From an uncultured Clostridia bacterium (GTDB lineage: Bacteria; Bacillota; Clostridia; Christensenellales; CAG-138), in assembly GCA_937913075.1 (NCBI GenBank), contig CALEPU010000288.1, positions 1 to 6,410 on the forward strand: a DNA stretch of 6,410 nucleotides, given 5' to 3'. The translations under genes were made by a program, and so were the position numbers. How positions within the stretch are numbered: the first letter of the stretch is position 1; every line of letters begins with the position of its first letter. The notes below the pieces were generated by a model. It worked only from the letters and a program-made list of their open reading frames with translations, ran no database searches and was not told where the DNA came from. Positions 1 through 5,748 of the stretch are shown in pieces.

Positions 1-119
1 CCGAGCGAAGCGAGGATGACTGATGAGGGGATTTCCCTTGTAATTGCCGCAAAAGAGCAGATGCCTTGAAGCTCCCCTCATCCGTCTGCTCACCTCTTGC
101 GAGGCTCGCATCCCCTCGG
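1..119. repeat. Dispersed GGGGAAG/GATGAGGGG-type repeats, one half copy and one inverted copy
   Basis: The first 30 bases end in GATGAGGGG (22-30). The reverse complement, CCCCTCATC, is at 74-82 and is followed on the plus strand by TCCCCTCGG at 111-119. Read on the minus strand, 119 to 74 gives CCGAGGGGA, a short GC-rich middle, then GACGGATGAGGGG. This is the layout of a short dispersed repeat: a GGGGA arm, a variable centre and a GATGAGGGG tail. Bases 1-30 look like the tail half of another copy on the plus strand, cut by the window edge. Membership of one family is inferred from these shared blocks; I could not compare with the rest of the genome. Confidence 0.5.
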
Positions 120-269
120 CGGCGCATTGCAGCAAGCTGCACGCTTTCCGCCTCGGCGCTCCGCTGCAAAGGCAACACCGTTGCCTTTGTCGAGCGCTCC
201 GCGCCCCGCGTAGGGGGAAGGCTCTTCGTGATGCTGCCGCCCCAAAAGGCTTCCTCCTCCGTGGGGCGT
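120..269. other. Non-coding, hairpin-rich stretch downstream of the endonuclease gene
   Basis: I find no credible gene here; frames that cross it are low-complexity and arginine/serine-rich. It contains a short GCAG/CTGC hairpin near 129-140, a strong 10-bp hairpin at 167-189, and CGCCCCA (238-244) pairing with TGGGGCG (262-268). Neither larger stem is followed by a T-run in the direction of minus-strand transcription, so none is a convincing intrinsic terminator for the gene that ends at 270. The GGGGGAAGGC at about 213-222 resembles the arms of the neighbouring dispersed repeats, suggesting decayed repeat copies. Confidence 0.45.
167..189. repeat. Perfect 10-bp hairpin
   Basis: CAAAGGCAAC (167-176), a 3-nt ACC loop (177-179) and GTTGCCTTTG (180-189) form a perfect 10-bp stem. 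No T-tract follows on either strand, so a terminator role is not supported. It lies in the repeat-derived region downstream of the mutS2-endonuclease pair and could act as an mRNA 3'-end stabiliser or be a repeat remnant. Confidence 0.6.
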
Positions 270-629
270 TTACCATTTACGTGCGTTTACGTGCATCATT
301 ATGTTCCTGCAAACGCCTTCAAAATTGGTTTTGACTTCGTAGTTGGTATAATGCAAGACGAGCAATCCGCATTGCGTCAGATACTCGTCCCGCTCTTTGT
401 CCCTTTTCAAGCCTTCTTCCGTGAAGTGCTGCGAGCCGTCCAGCTCAACAGCTATCCGCGCATCAGCACAGAAAAAATCAAGGATATAATTCCCAAACGG
501 TTTTTGCCTGTGAAACTGTACCGGAGCCTTTTTTAAAAAGTCATACCAAAGGTGCTTCTCCTCTTTGGTCATATTTCTGCGAAGCACCCTTGCAAGACCG
601 TTAACTATTGTCGTTTCCTTCCCGCTCAT
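270..629 (-). CDS. DUF559 / Vsr-like endonuclease-domain protein
   Basis: A 119-residue protein that consists of little more than one DUF559 domain, a family with the PD-(D/E)XK / very-short-patch-repair endonuclease fold. An N-terminal basic helix (about residues 12-34) leads to RQKPFGNYILDFFC (41-54), then IAVELDGSQH (59-68). D51, E62, D64 and H68 are the likely active-site region, in the order expected for the family; the C-terminal half is the usual helix-strand-helix ending. Family members are presumed nucleases, but substrates are generally unknown. The ATG (627-629) overlaps the mutS2 TGA (626-628) as ATGA, and the roughly 20 nt upstream hold no GGAG-like site, so translation probably depends on reinitiation after mutS2. 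GC is about 46% over 301-600, against about 60% in sampled mutS2 lines, which hints at separate origin. Family call firm; biological role unknown. Confidence 0.85.
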   Translation of the reverse strand: MSGKETTIVNGLARVLRRNMTKEEKHLWYDFLKKAPVQFHRQKPFGNYILDFFCADARIAVELDGSQHFTEEGLKRDKERDEYLTQCGLLVLHYTNYEVKTNFEGVCRNIMMHVNARKW

Positions 630-2980
630 TTCAGCGTAACTACGGTGACGCCGTAATCGCCCTCGCCGTAGTTGCCGTTTCTAAAAGACTTAACGCGCTC
701 ATGGGTGCGGAGGTAGCTCTGTATGCCGGCACGCAATGCGCCTGTGCCCTTGCCGTGGATTATCGAGACCTCGCTGAGCCCCTGCCGTTTGCAGTCATAG
801 AGGTATCTGTCGACGACGAGCTTTGCGTCGTCCACCATCATGCCTCTTATATCGAGCTCGAGACCGACGGTATTGGCGGGGTCGAACTCCACCTTGGCCG
901 TCGCCTTGGCGGTCTGCTGCTCCTGCACCTCACGAAGATCGTCCAAGCGAACGTTGAGCTTTATTATACCGACCTGCACCGGCACCTCGTTATTTTTCGC
1001 CTTGCCTATTACCGTGCCCTTTTTATCGAGCGAGACGACGTACACGGTCTGCCCCGGGTTGACGAATTTCGGCGCCGCGCCCTCCCTCGTCCTCTGCTCC
1101 TTCGGGGTCTCGTAGAGCTGCTTATCCTTCTCCCTCACAGCGTCACGCGCCTGCTGTATCGCTCTGTCGGCGGCTCTTTGATCGACGTCCTTCAAGGATC
1201 TTATCTGAACTATCAGCGCTTCCATCTCGCGCTTCGCGTCGGCAACAAGCTTGCGCGCCTCCTCCTTGGCAGCCATGCGGAGGCGGGTCTTCTCCTCCTC
1301 GAACTGCTTGCGTTCGGAGCGCATATCGGCACGCAGAGCTTCAAGCTCGCGCCGCGCCTCCTCCGCCTGCTCGCGTTCGCGCTCCGCCTTGTGCTTCTCC
1401 GTCTCGGCGTCGGAGAGGACTGTCTCGAAATCAATATCCTGCTTGGAGATATACTCCCTCGCCCTCTCGATAATGTAGTCGTTCATGCCGAGGCGCTTTG
1501 ATATCTCGAAAGCGTTTGACTTGCCGGGAATACCTATAAACAGGCGGTAAGTGGGGCAGAGACGCTCGATATCAAACTCCATAGAGGCGTTTTGCATGCC
1601 CTCGTGGGTAAGAGCAAAGGCTTTTATCTCGCTGTAATGAGTGGTTGCGGCGGTTATGCAGCCGCGCGAATGGAGCTCCTCCAAAATGGCCTGCGCGAGC
1701 GCAGCGCCCTCGATGGGGTCGGTGCCTGCGCCGAGCTCATCCAAAAGCACGAGCGAGGTATCCTCCGCCTGCTCCAATATGCCGACTATGTTCCTCATGT
1801 GCGAGGAGAAGGTGGAAAGGCTCTGCTCTATGCTCTGCTCGTCGCCGATATCGGCAAACACGTCGCGGAACACCGAAAGCTCGGTGCCGATATCCGCAGG
1901 CACGAAGAGACCCGCCTGCGCCATTAAGGTAAAGAGCCCGAGGGTCTTCAAGGTGACCGTTTTGCCGCCCGTGTTGGGCCCGGTGACTATAAGCGTTTTG
2001 AAATCGCGTCCGAGCCAGATATCTATGGGAACGACGCGCTCCTTGGGTATGAGCGGATGCCTGCCCTTTTTTATGGTTATTGCGCCTTCCGCGTTGAGCT
2101 TGGGACGCACGGCGCGCATATCACGCGCGAGCTTTGCCTTGGCAAAGCAAAGATCTATCTCGCCGAGGGTCATCAAGTCCTGATAGATATCGTTTGCGGA
2201 GGGCTTTATCATCTCGGTAAGCTCAGTCAATATGCGCTCTACCTCAGCCGCCTCCTCCATGACGAGCTTTTTATACTCGTTGCCGAGCTCGACCACGGCG
2301 CTTGGCTCTATAAACAGCGTTGCCCCCGTGCCGGACTGATCGTGTATGAGCCCGGGGATATTCTGCCTGTATTCCTGCTTGACGGGCAGAACGAACCTGC
2401 CGTTCCTTATTGTGACGAGCGCGTCCTGCAAATATTTGGAGTAGGTGGGCGAGTGTATCATATCGTTGAGCTTTGCCCTGACCTTTTCGTTCGCAAGCTT
2501 CATCTGCCTGCGGATACGCGCAAGCGCGGGCGAAGCGCCGTCAAACACCTCGTCCTCGCTCAATATACACCTTTGTATCTCCTCCTCGACGGTGCGATGG
2601 ATCATGAGCCCCGATGCGATGTTTTGCAGCCTTTCGGCGGAAGCGCCCTCGCTCTCGTGCACGAGCTGCTCTCGGCATCTTCTGATTATTTTAAGACAGC
2701 GGCCAATGTTCAAAAGCTCCTCACAGCTTAAATGAAGCACGGCGTTCATGCGCTTTAAAGCCGAGCGCATATCGGGAAAATCATCCACGGGAGAATTGCC
2801 CGTGCGAAGCAAAAAGCTTTCCGCCTCGGAGGTCATGTCGAGCTCGGCGTTGACGTCGTCAAGCTCGTCAAAGGGCACGAGGGACTCCGCCGTCTCACGG
2901 CTTACACAGCAGCCGCATTTGAGGCGAAGCATGGAAAGTATCTTGTCGAATTCAAGCGTTTTTAAGGTTTTTTTCTGCAT
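626..2980 (-). CDS. mutS2: Endonuclease MutS2 (Smr-domain ATPase, ribosome-collision factor)
   Basis: At 784 residues this is full length for MutS2. Order of domains: N-terminal helical/lever region (starting LKTLEFDKIL, 6-15), clamp and core (about 120-290), then the ABC-type MutS ATPase with Walker A GPNTGGKT (334-341), STFSSHM signature region (389-395), Walker B LVLLDELGAGTDP (410-422) and TTHYSEIK (446-453). A charged coiled coil follows (about 510-635), then a small KOW-like beta domain (about 639-683) and a C-terminal Smr domain with LDIRG (709-713) and HGKGTG (742-747). Characterised MutS2 proteins suppress homologous recombination, and in Bacillus subtilis MutS2 acts on collided ribosomes; it does not do classical mismatch repair. 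The ATG start is supported by GAGG at 2989-2992, 8 nt upstream. It overlaps the downstream endonuclease gene by 4 nt. I found no clear promoter in the adjacent 60 nt. Confidence 0.97.
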   Translation of the reverse strand: MQKKTLKTLEFDKILSMLRLKCGCCVSRETAESLVPFDELDDVNAELDMTSEAESFLLRTGNSPVDDFPDMRSALKRMNAVLHLSCEELLNIGRCLKIIRRCREQLVHESEGASAERLQNIASGLMIHRTVEEEIQRCILSEDEVFDGASPALARIRRQMKLANEKVRAKLNDMIHSPTYSKYLQDALVTIRNGRFVLPVKQEYRQNIPGLIHDQSGTGATLFIEPSAVVELGNEYKKLVMEEAAEVERILTELTEMIKPSANDIYQDLMTLGEIDLCFAKAKLARDMRAVRPKLNAEGAITIKKGRHPLIPKERVVPIDIWLGRDFKTLIVTGPNTGGKTVTLKTLGLFTLMAQAGLFVPADIGTELSVFRDVFADIGDEQSIEQSLSTFSSHMRNIVGILEQAEDTSLVLLDELGAGTDPIEGAALAQAILEELHSRGCITAATTHYSEIKAFALTHEGMQNASMEFDIERLCPTYRLFIGIPGKSNAFEISKRLGMNDYIIERAREYISKQDIDFETVLSDAETEKHKAEREREQAEEARRELEALRADMRSERKQFEEEKTRLRMAAKEEARKLVADAKREMEALIVQIRSLKDVDQRAADRAIQQARDAVREKDKQLYETPKEQRTREGAAPKFVNPGQTVYVVSLDKKGTVIGKAKNNEVPVQVGIIKLNVRLDDLREVQEQQTAKATAKVEFDPANTVGLELDIRGMMVDDAKLVVDRYLYDCKRQGLSEVSIIHGKGTGALRAGIQSYLRTHERVKSFRNGNYGEGDYGVTVVTLK

Positions 2981-2988
2981 ATTTCTTA

Positions 2989-2992
2989 CCTC
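2989..2992 (-). promoter_or_regulatory. Ribosome-binding site of mutS2
   Basis: GAGG on the minus strand, 8 nt before the ATG at 2978-2980. It fixes the mutS2 start, which also matches the usual N-terminus of the family. Confidence 0.75.
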
Positions 2993-3018
2993 ATGGTAAT
3001 GTTCTGTTGTTCTTGCCG

Positions 3019-3088
3019 GCTCCCTCGGAGCTTATGCCGCATCCGCAAAGCGGATATATCGCAGCGGGCTCTTCCCGCTATATCGCAA
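3019..3088. repeat. 70-nt hairpin repeat, unit 1
   Basis: First of two tandem 70-nt units; it matches unit 2 at 66 of 70 positions (differences at 3032, 3070, 3071 and 3073). Three small hairpins follow in series: GCTCC/GGAGC (3019-3031), ATCCGC/GCGGAT with an AAA loop (3041-3055), and AGCGGG/CCCGCT (3063-3079), the last framed by ATATCGC on both sides. It is not coding. The layout resembles REP/MITE-like palindromic elements dispersed in clostridial genomes; that family assignment is an inference. Confidence 0.85.
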
Positions 3089-3158
3089 GCTCCCTCGGAG
3101 CCTATGCCGCATCCGCAAAGCGGATATATCGCAGCGGGCCTTGCCCGCTATATCGCAA
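3089..3158. repeat. 70-nt hairpin repeat, unit 2
   Basis: Direct tandem copy of unit 1 with a period of exactly 70 nt. The third hairpin is longer here: AGCGGGC/GCCCGCT (3133-3149) with a 3-nt CTT loop, where unit 1 has six pairs and a 5-nt loop. The changes between units fall in one loop/closing pair and one linker base, while the stems are preserved. Confidence 0.85.
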
Positions 3159-3202
3159 GCTCCCTTGGAGCTTATATCGCATTTGCTCTGCAAATATATC
3201 GC
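3159..3202. repeat. Diverged, partial third repeat unit
   Basis: It begins with the same GCTCC/GGAGC hairpin (3159-3171), then ATTTGC-TCT-GCAAAT (3181-3195) replaces ATCCGC-AAA-GCGGAT of units 1 and 2. Two stem pairs change from C-G to T-A with pairing kept. It ends in ATATCGC and then diverges, lacking the third hairpin. The block GCAAATATATCGC (3190-3202) recurs exactly at 6321-6333. Confidence 0.75.
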
Positions 3203-3245
3203 TCCCAAGCTGCTAAGAGGCAGGTGTGCCGGCGCAAGGCTCGGC

Positions 3246-3273
3246 TTGACAATGGGGGACGGTTCCGTTGTCA
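3246..3273. repeat. TTGACAA...GGGACGGTTC repeat, copy 1
   Basis: TTGACAA, a G-rich run, ACGGTTCC and then TTGTCA; the ends TGACAA (3247-3252) and TTGTCA (3268-3273) can pair. The left part, CGGCTTGACAA...GGGACGGTT (3242-3264), matches 4062-4081 apart from a 2-nt length difference and one base. This copy lies downstream of the lipoprotein gene and has the same orientation as the copy at 4065. Short repeats carrying GGGACGGTTC are familiar from clostridial intergenic regions. Confidence 0.6.
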
Positions 3274-3312
3274 GGTCGGCTGCTCTCGTGCACCCCACCG
3301 CATTACGCATTA

Positions 3313-3334
3313 ATAATTCCCAACTCCGAATTAT
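3313..3334. repeat. AT-rich inverted repeat after the lipoprotein stop
   Basis: ATAATTC (3313-3319) and GAATTAT (3328-3334) form a 7-bp stem with an 8-nt loop, starting 6 nt beyond the stop codon of the lipoprotein gene. The adjacent GCATTACGCATTA resembles simple ATTACG-type intergenic repeats. It could act as a weak 3'-end structure, but the minus-strand continuation is TAATGCG, not a T-run, so I do not call it a terminator. Confidence 0.4.
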
Positions 3335-3339
3335 CAATC

Positions 3340-3918
3340 TTACTGTCCGCTCTTTTCAACGACGTACAGCCCGAAGGTAGGCATATAGAACGAATACCAG
3401 CGCCCCTCGTACTTGAACACCCAGAGGCTCTTCTCCTTGGTGTAAGAAGCGGAAGCGCCCGAAGCCGTCACCTCGGCGTAGAGGTAGCTCACCGCCTCTA
3501 TCTTCTCGGCGTCAATGCCGTAGGACTCAAAGTAGTAGGCGTCGAAATCGCGGTACTTCTGAATGCCCTCGGCGTCCTTATCGCGGCATTCGGTAAAGGT
3601 GTACGAAAGCTCATAATCCTCGCCGTAAGCCGCCGTGTAAGCCTCGTTTGCCGCCGCGAAATCCTGCCGCAGAAGCTCGAAATAATCCTGATCCTTCTCG
3701 GCAAAGCGCGCCGTGTTGAACTCGATCTCACCCTTGGGCAGAAGCTTTTTTATGAGCTCGACGTCGCCCGTCTTCGCAAGCAGCAGCGCAGTCTGGGCAA
3801 GCTCATAATAGTCCGCACAGCCGTACTCGTCCGATACAGCCGGCTCCCTTTCGGAGCACCCAACGAGCAATGCAAGCGCGAACAGCAAAGCCAAAATAAT
3901 CGCAGTGGTTTTCTTCAT
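3340..3918 (-). CDS. Predicted small lipoprotein of unknown function
   Basis: A 192-residue protein starting MKKTTAIILALL. Residues 1-20 form a positively charged N-terminus plus hydrophobic signal segment ending in a lipobox LVG-C, with C21 as the lipidated cysteine. S follows the cysteine, and there is no second membrane segment, so it should be anchored to the outer face of the cytoplasmic membrane. The mature part is acidic and helical at first (about 34-95), then has strand-like segments with aromatic residues near the end (YLYAEV 145-150, SLWVFKYEGRWYSF 164-177). That ending resembles small NTF2/cystatin-like lipoprotein folds, but this is only a guess. The frame opens 12 codons earlier at 3954, but that codon lies inside the -10 box; the ATG at 3918 has GGGAGG 5 nt upstream. 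It has its own promoter and is probably monocistronic. Confidence 0.85.
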   Translation of the reverse strand: MKKTTAIILALLFALALLVGCSEREPAVSDEYGCADYYELAQTALLLAKTGDVELIKKLLPKGEIEFNTARFAEKDQDYFELLRQDFAAANEAYTAAYGEDYELSYTFTECRDKDAEGIQKYRDFDAYYFESYGIDAEKIEAVSYLYAEVTASGASASYTKEKSLWVFKYEGRWYSFYMPTFGLYVVEKSGQ

Positions 3919-3923
3919 AAACG

Positions 3924-3929
3924 CCTCCC
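3924..3929 (-). promoter_or_regulatory. Ribosome-binding site that fixes the lipoprotein start
   Basis: GGGAGG on the minus strand, 5 nt before the ATG at 3916-3918. The alternative upstream ATG at 3954 has no such site and would lie upstream of the predicted transcription start. Confidence 0.8.
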
Positions 3930-3952
3930 GCCGAGGTTTATTTTCCTTTGAC

Positions 3953-3981
3953 ATTATATCGCGATGCAGTGCGTTTGTCCA
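3953..3981 (-). promoter_or_regulatory. Sigma70/sigma-A promoter of the lipoprotein gene
   Basis: On the minus strand, TGGACA (3976-3981) is followed by a 17-nt spacer and then a perfect TATAAT (3953-3958). The start point should be near 3945-3947, leaving an untranslated leader of roughly 28 nt containing the GGGAGG site. Box quality and spacing are both close to consensus, which suggests constitutive housekeeping expression. The spacer contains the palindrome ATCGCGAT (3958-3965), which overlaps the edge of the -10 box and could bind a regulator, though it is too short to claim one. Confidence 0.8.
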
Positions 3982-4015
3982 GAGAAAGCGGAACGCAGCT
4001 TTAAATTGACAGAGG

Positions 4016-4081
4016 AACCGTCACCTTGTCAACGAAACCAAGCTTGTTTCCCTTTCCCGCCGGCTTGACAACGGGACGGTT
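4016..4081. repeat. Large inverted repeat made of two TTGACAA/ACGGTT copies
   Basis: The left arm (4016-4032, AACCGTCACCTTGTCAA) and right arm (4065-4081, TTGACAACGGGACGGTT) are inverted, pairing at 15 of 17 positions around a 32-nt loop. The loop contains the palindrome CAAGCTTG flanked by GAAA and TTTC. The left copy also starts with TTGACAGAGG (4006-4015), so by itself it has the TTGACA...TGTCAA form seen at 3246-3273. It lies between the phage-type genes and the lipoprotein promoter. It might form a cruciform or an RNA hairpin that limits read-through, but no T-run follows on the minus strand. Confidence 0.7.
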
Positions 4082-4114
4082 ACTCCTTTTTTGCGCCGAG
4101 CGCCTCAGGCGAAT

Positions 4115-4312
4115 TCAGCCGCGCCGCTGCTCCTCCCTTGCTTCCAACGCGGCGAGTCTCGCCTCGAACTCATAGATCTTATCGGCAAGCAATGAGAAGT
4201 TTATATTCAGGCAATTCTCGTTCTTTTTGACCCAGTCGTAAAACTGCTTTTCGTCCTGCTGCTCCTGCCTTTCGGTCGGCAGGTAGATCGAATAAAGCGA
4301 ACGCATATCCAT
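4115..4312 (-). CDS. Small coiled-coil protein of the phage-type cluster
   Basis: A 65-residue acidic/basic protein with no family I recognise. Residues 35-56 show a regular heptad pattern (L35, F39, L42, I46, F49, L53, L56; alternating spacings of 4 and 3), so a short coiled coil and oligomerisation are likely. The N-terminal part is charged and has W27. There is no signal peptide or membrane segment. The start is supported by GAGGTGA (4317-4323), whose GAGG is 7 nt before the ATG; the second Met (residue 3) is possible but less well placed. It begins 9 nt after the stop of the large virion-like gene, so it is the last gene of that operon. Its position suggests a small structural or assembly protein, by context only. 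Confidence 0.7.
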   Translation of the reverse strand: MDMRSLYSIYLPTERQEQQDEKQFYDWVKKNENCLNINFSLLADKIYEFEARLAALEAREEQRRG

Positions 4313-4316
4313 ATTA

Positions 4317-4324
4317 TCACCTCA
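4317..4324 (-). promoter_or_regulatory. Stop codon fused to ribosome-binding site (TGAGGTGA)
   Basis: The TGA stop of the large virion-like gene (4322-4324) forms the first three bases of TGAGGTGA, which contains the GAGGTGA ribosome-binding site of the 65-residue gene. A ribosome terminating here sits on the next initiation site, which favours coupled translation. Confidence 0.8.
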
Positions 4325-5743
4325 CTCGGTCCGCCTGCGCACGCTAATTTCGAGCTGTACGCCGCAGGCCAATGTAAACGCGCCGCCGTCTCGGTTTTCA
4401 AACGTGATGCAGAGCGTCCTGCCCTCGTTTTTAAGGGGCAGCTCGACGACCCCGTCGTAGGTTTCGGGCAGAGCGGCACGGTAGGAATCCGTCACGCCGC
4501 CGACGCGCGTTTTTACTGTAACGTCGCCCGAGCCTTCGCCCCGCAGGTATAGCTGCCGCAGGGTCTTGACGGTGGAGCCGTCGCCGAGGTCGGTCAGAGG
4601 CGTGCGCCAGCTTGCTTCTATCGCAGCGCCGTCGAAGCTGCCTCCCCTGCCCCATTCGCATACCCTGCGAGTGCCTGAAACGATGAGCGGCGCATCCTCC
4701 GTCATGCCGAGGTCGTAAACCGTAAAGCCCCCGTAAGCAAGATATTTTCTCTCGGTGAGGTCGTAGACTATAAGCCTCGATCGCCCGCCTGTCGTCACGC
4801 TGAAATACAGCTTGTCCCCCGCGAAGGTCATTCTGCTCTGCGTTATCGAAGCCCCCTCCATCAGCCTGCGGATGCGCCGCATATCGGGCATTGGCGCCGC
4901 CTCTACTCCGTTAAAGCTGTGCAGACCGTGCTTCGTCAGATAGTAGACGACGTCGTTGTGAACGCATACCGCCGCGCTCGCCGTCCGCTCACACTCGCCC
5001 GCCATCCGCTCAACGGTGAAGTTGCCGGGCCTGTCGCCAAGCAGCCTGTAAAGCGAGTTTCTTTTGAATATCAAGAGCTGATTGCTCATGGCGTAAACGC
5101 CCGTTATCGGGTCGCCGCAGGTCTCGCCTATCTCTACATGACCGCCCTCGACGGACGGACTGGCGGGATAATAGCCCCAGTTTTCAATGCTCCTGTCGTC
5201 GCCCGGCAGCATCGAGTAGTAGAGCCTGTTCGGATGCTCGCTGTCGCCCGCCGCGAAAAGCCTGCCGCGGTACATGTCGATGTAATTGCAGGCGATGTCC
5301 GAACAGCCCTCCGCCGAGCCGAAAAGAGTAACGCTCTCGCCGTCATATTTTATTATTTGCGAGGAGCCGTCCGCTATCAGCAGGTAATCCTCGGTCCCGA
5401 TCTGCGCCGTTACACAGCAGTAATGCTGATTGACGCCCGAAACGCCGTAGTCGTATATGCTCTGCCAGCCGCCGGAGCCTCCGGCATAAGCGTAAACCAC
5501 GCCGCCCGTTATGGCGATGAGTATGTCCTTCGCGGGCTGCTTGAAGACGTAAAGCCTTTGCACGGGCTCCGAGCCGGGTATCGGATAGGTGCAAACGGGC
5601 TCAAACCCGCGGCAGACCGAAAGACTCCCGCCGTCGGTGTCAAAATTAATTGCCTCCGCAGTGCAGCCCGAAGCTATCATGCTCTCGTCGGTGCTCTGGT
5701 CGAGCCCTATGAAGCGCTCGATCACCATATTGTGTATCGCCAT
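4322..5743 (-). CDS. Phage virion-like beta-rich protein (gp10 / DNA-stabilisation-like)
   Basis: 473 residues starting MAIHNMVIERF. The sequence is dominated by short beta strands separated by G/D/N-rich turns, with no signal peptide or membrane helix. The N-terminal segment AEAINFDTDGGSLSVCRGF (about 29-47) resembles the opening of phage proteins that plug or extend the portal (P22 gp10-type stabilisation proteins, T7 gp12-type tail tubes). RGRLFAAGDSEHPNRLYYS (about 159-177) and SLYRLLGD...VVYYLTKHGLHSFNG (about 230-279) look like propeller blades; the last about 80 residues look like a separate beta sandwich. In the virion such proteins close the head after packaging. The frame extends to a GTG at 5752, but that codon is inside the ribosome-binding site; the ATG at 5743, 8 nt after GAGG, is better. 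The upstream adaptor-like gene supports the assignment. Overall type likely; exact family uncertain. Confidence 0.75.
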   Translation of the reverse strand: MAIHNMVIERFIGLDQSTDESMIASGCTAEAINFDTDGGSLSVCRGFEPVCTYPIPGSEPVQRLYVFKQPAKDILIAITGGVVYAYAGGSGGWQSIYDYGVSGVNQHYCCVTAQIGTEDYLLIADGSSQIIKYDGESVTLFGSAEGCSDIACNYIDMYRGRLFAAGDSEHPNRLYYSMLPGDDRSIENWGYYPASPSVEGGHVEIGETCGDPITGVYAMSNQLLIFKRNSLYRLLGDRPGNFTVERMAGECERTASAAVCVHNDVVYYLTKHGLHSFNGVEAAPMPDMRRIRRLMEGASITQSRMTFAGDKLYFSVTTGGRSRLIVYDLTERKYLAYGGFTVYDLGMTEDAPLIVSGTRRVCEWGRGGSFDGAAIEASWRTPLTDLGDGSTVKTLRQLYLRGEGSGDVTVKTRVGGVTDSYRAALPETYDGVVELPLKNEGRTLCITFENRDGGAFTLACGVQLEISVRRRTE

Positions 5744-5748
5744 ATGCC

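Larger units (their letters stand above)
2993..3339. other. Gene-free interval built of repeats
   Basis: No credible gene is present. The reading frames across it are translations of the tandem repeat (recurring YIA/RYIA and DISSK/DIAGK patterns) and have no ribosome-binding sites. From low to high coordinates it holds the three 70-nt-type repeat units, a TTGACAA...ACGGTT repeat at 3246-3273, and an AT-rich inverted repeat at 3313-3334 just past the lipoprotein stop. Any promoter for mutS2 would have to lie here, but I see no good -35/-10 pair close to its start. Confidence 0.6.

Noticed and set aside
238..268. Terminator downstream of the endonuclease gene
   Set aside because: CGCCCCA/TGGGGCG can pair over a 17-nt loop, but no T-tract follows on the minus strand.
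44..536. Plus-strand frames at the left end
   Set aside because: They run through repeat sequence and antisense to the endonuclease gene; composition is low-complexity.
608..1501. 297-residue plus-strand frame opposite mutS2
   Set aside because: It is the antisense shadow of a well-supported mutS2 gene in high-GC sequence; no ribosome-binding site and no recognisable domain.
2057..2731. 224-residue plus-strand frame opposite mutS2
   Set aside because: Shadow of mutS2 coding constraint; no independent evidence.
3019..3202. CRISPR array
   Set aside because: The units are 70-nt near-identical tandem copies with no unique spacers, and there are no cas genes.
2993..3337. Frames on both strands across the tandem repeats
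   Set aside because: Their proteins are translations of the 70-nt repeat; no ribosome-binding sites.
3340..3954. Longer lipoprotein frame starting at 3954
   Set aside because: The start codon lies within the TATAAT box, so it would not be in the transcript; the ATG at 3918 has GGGAGG and gives a standard signal peptide.
4016..4092. Intrinsic terminator (inverted repeat followed by T6 at 4087-4092 on the plus strand)
   Set aside because: There is no plus-strand gene to terminate, the loop is 32 nt, and the T-run is separated from the stem; in the minus direction no T-run follows.
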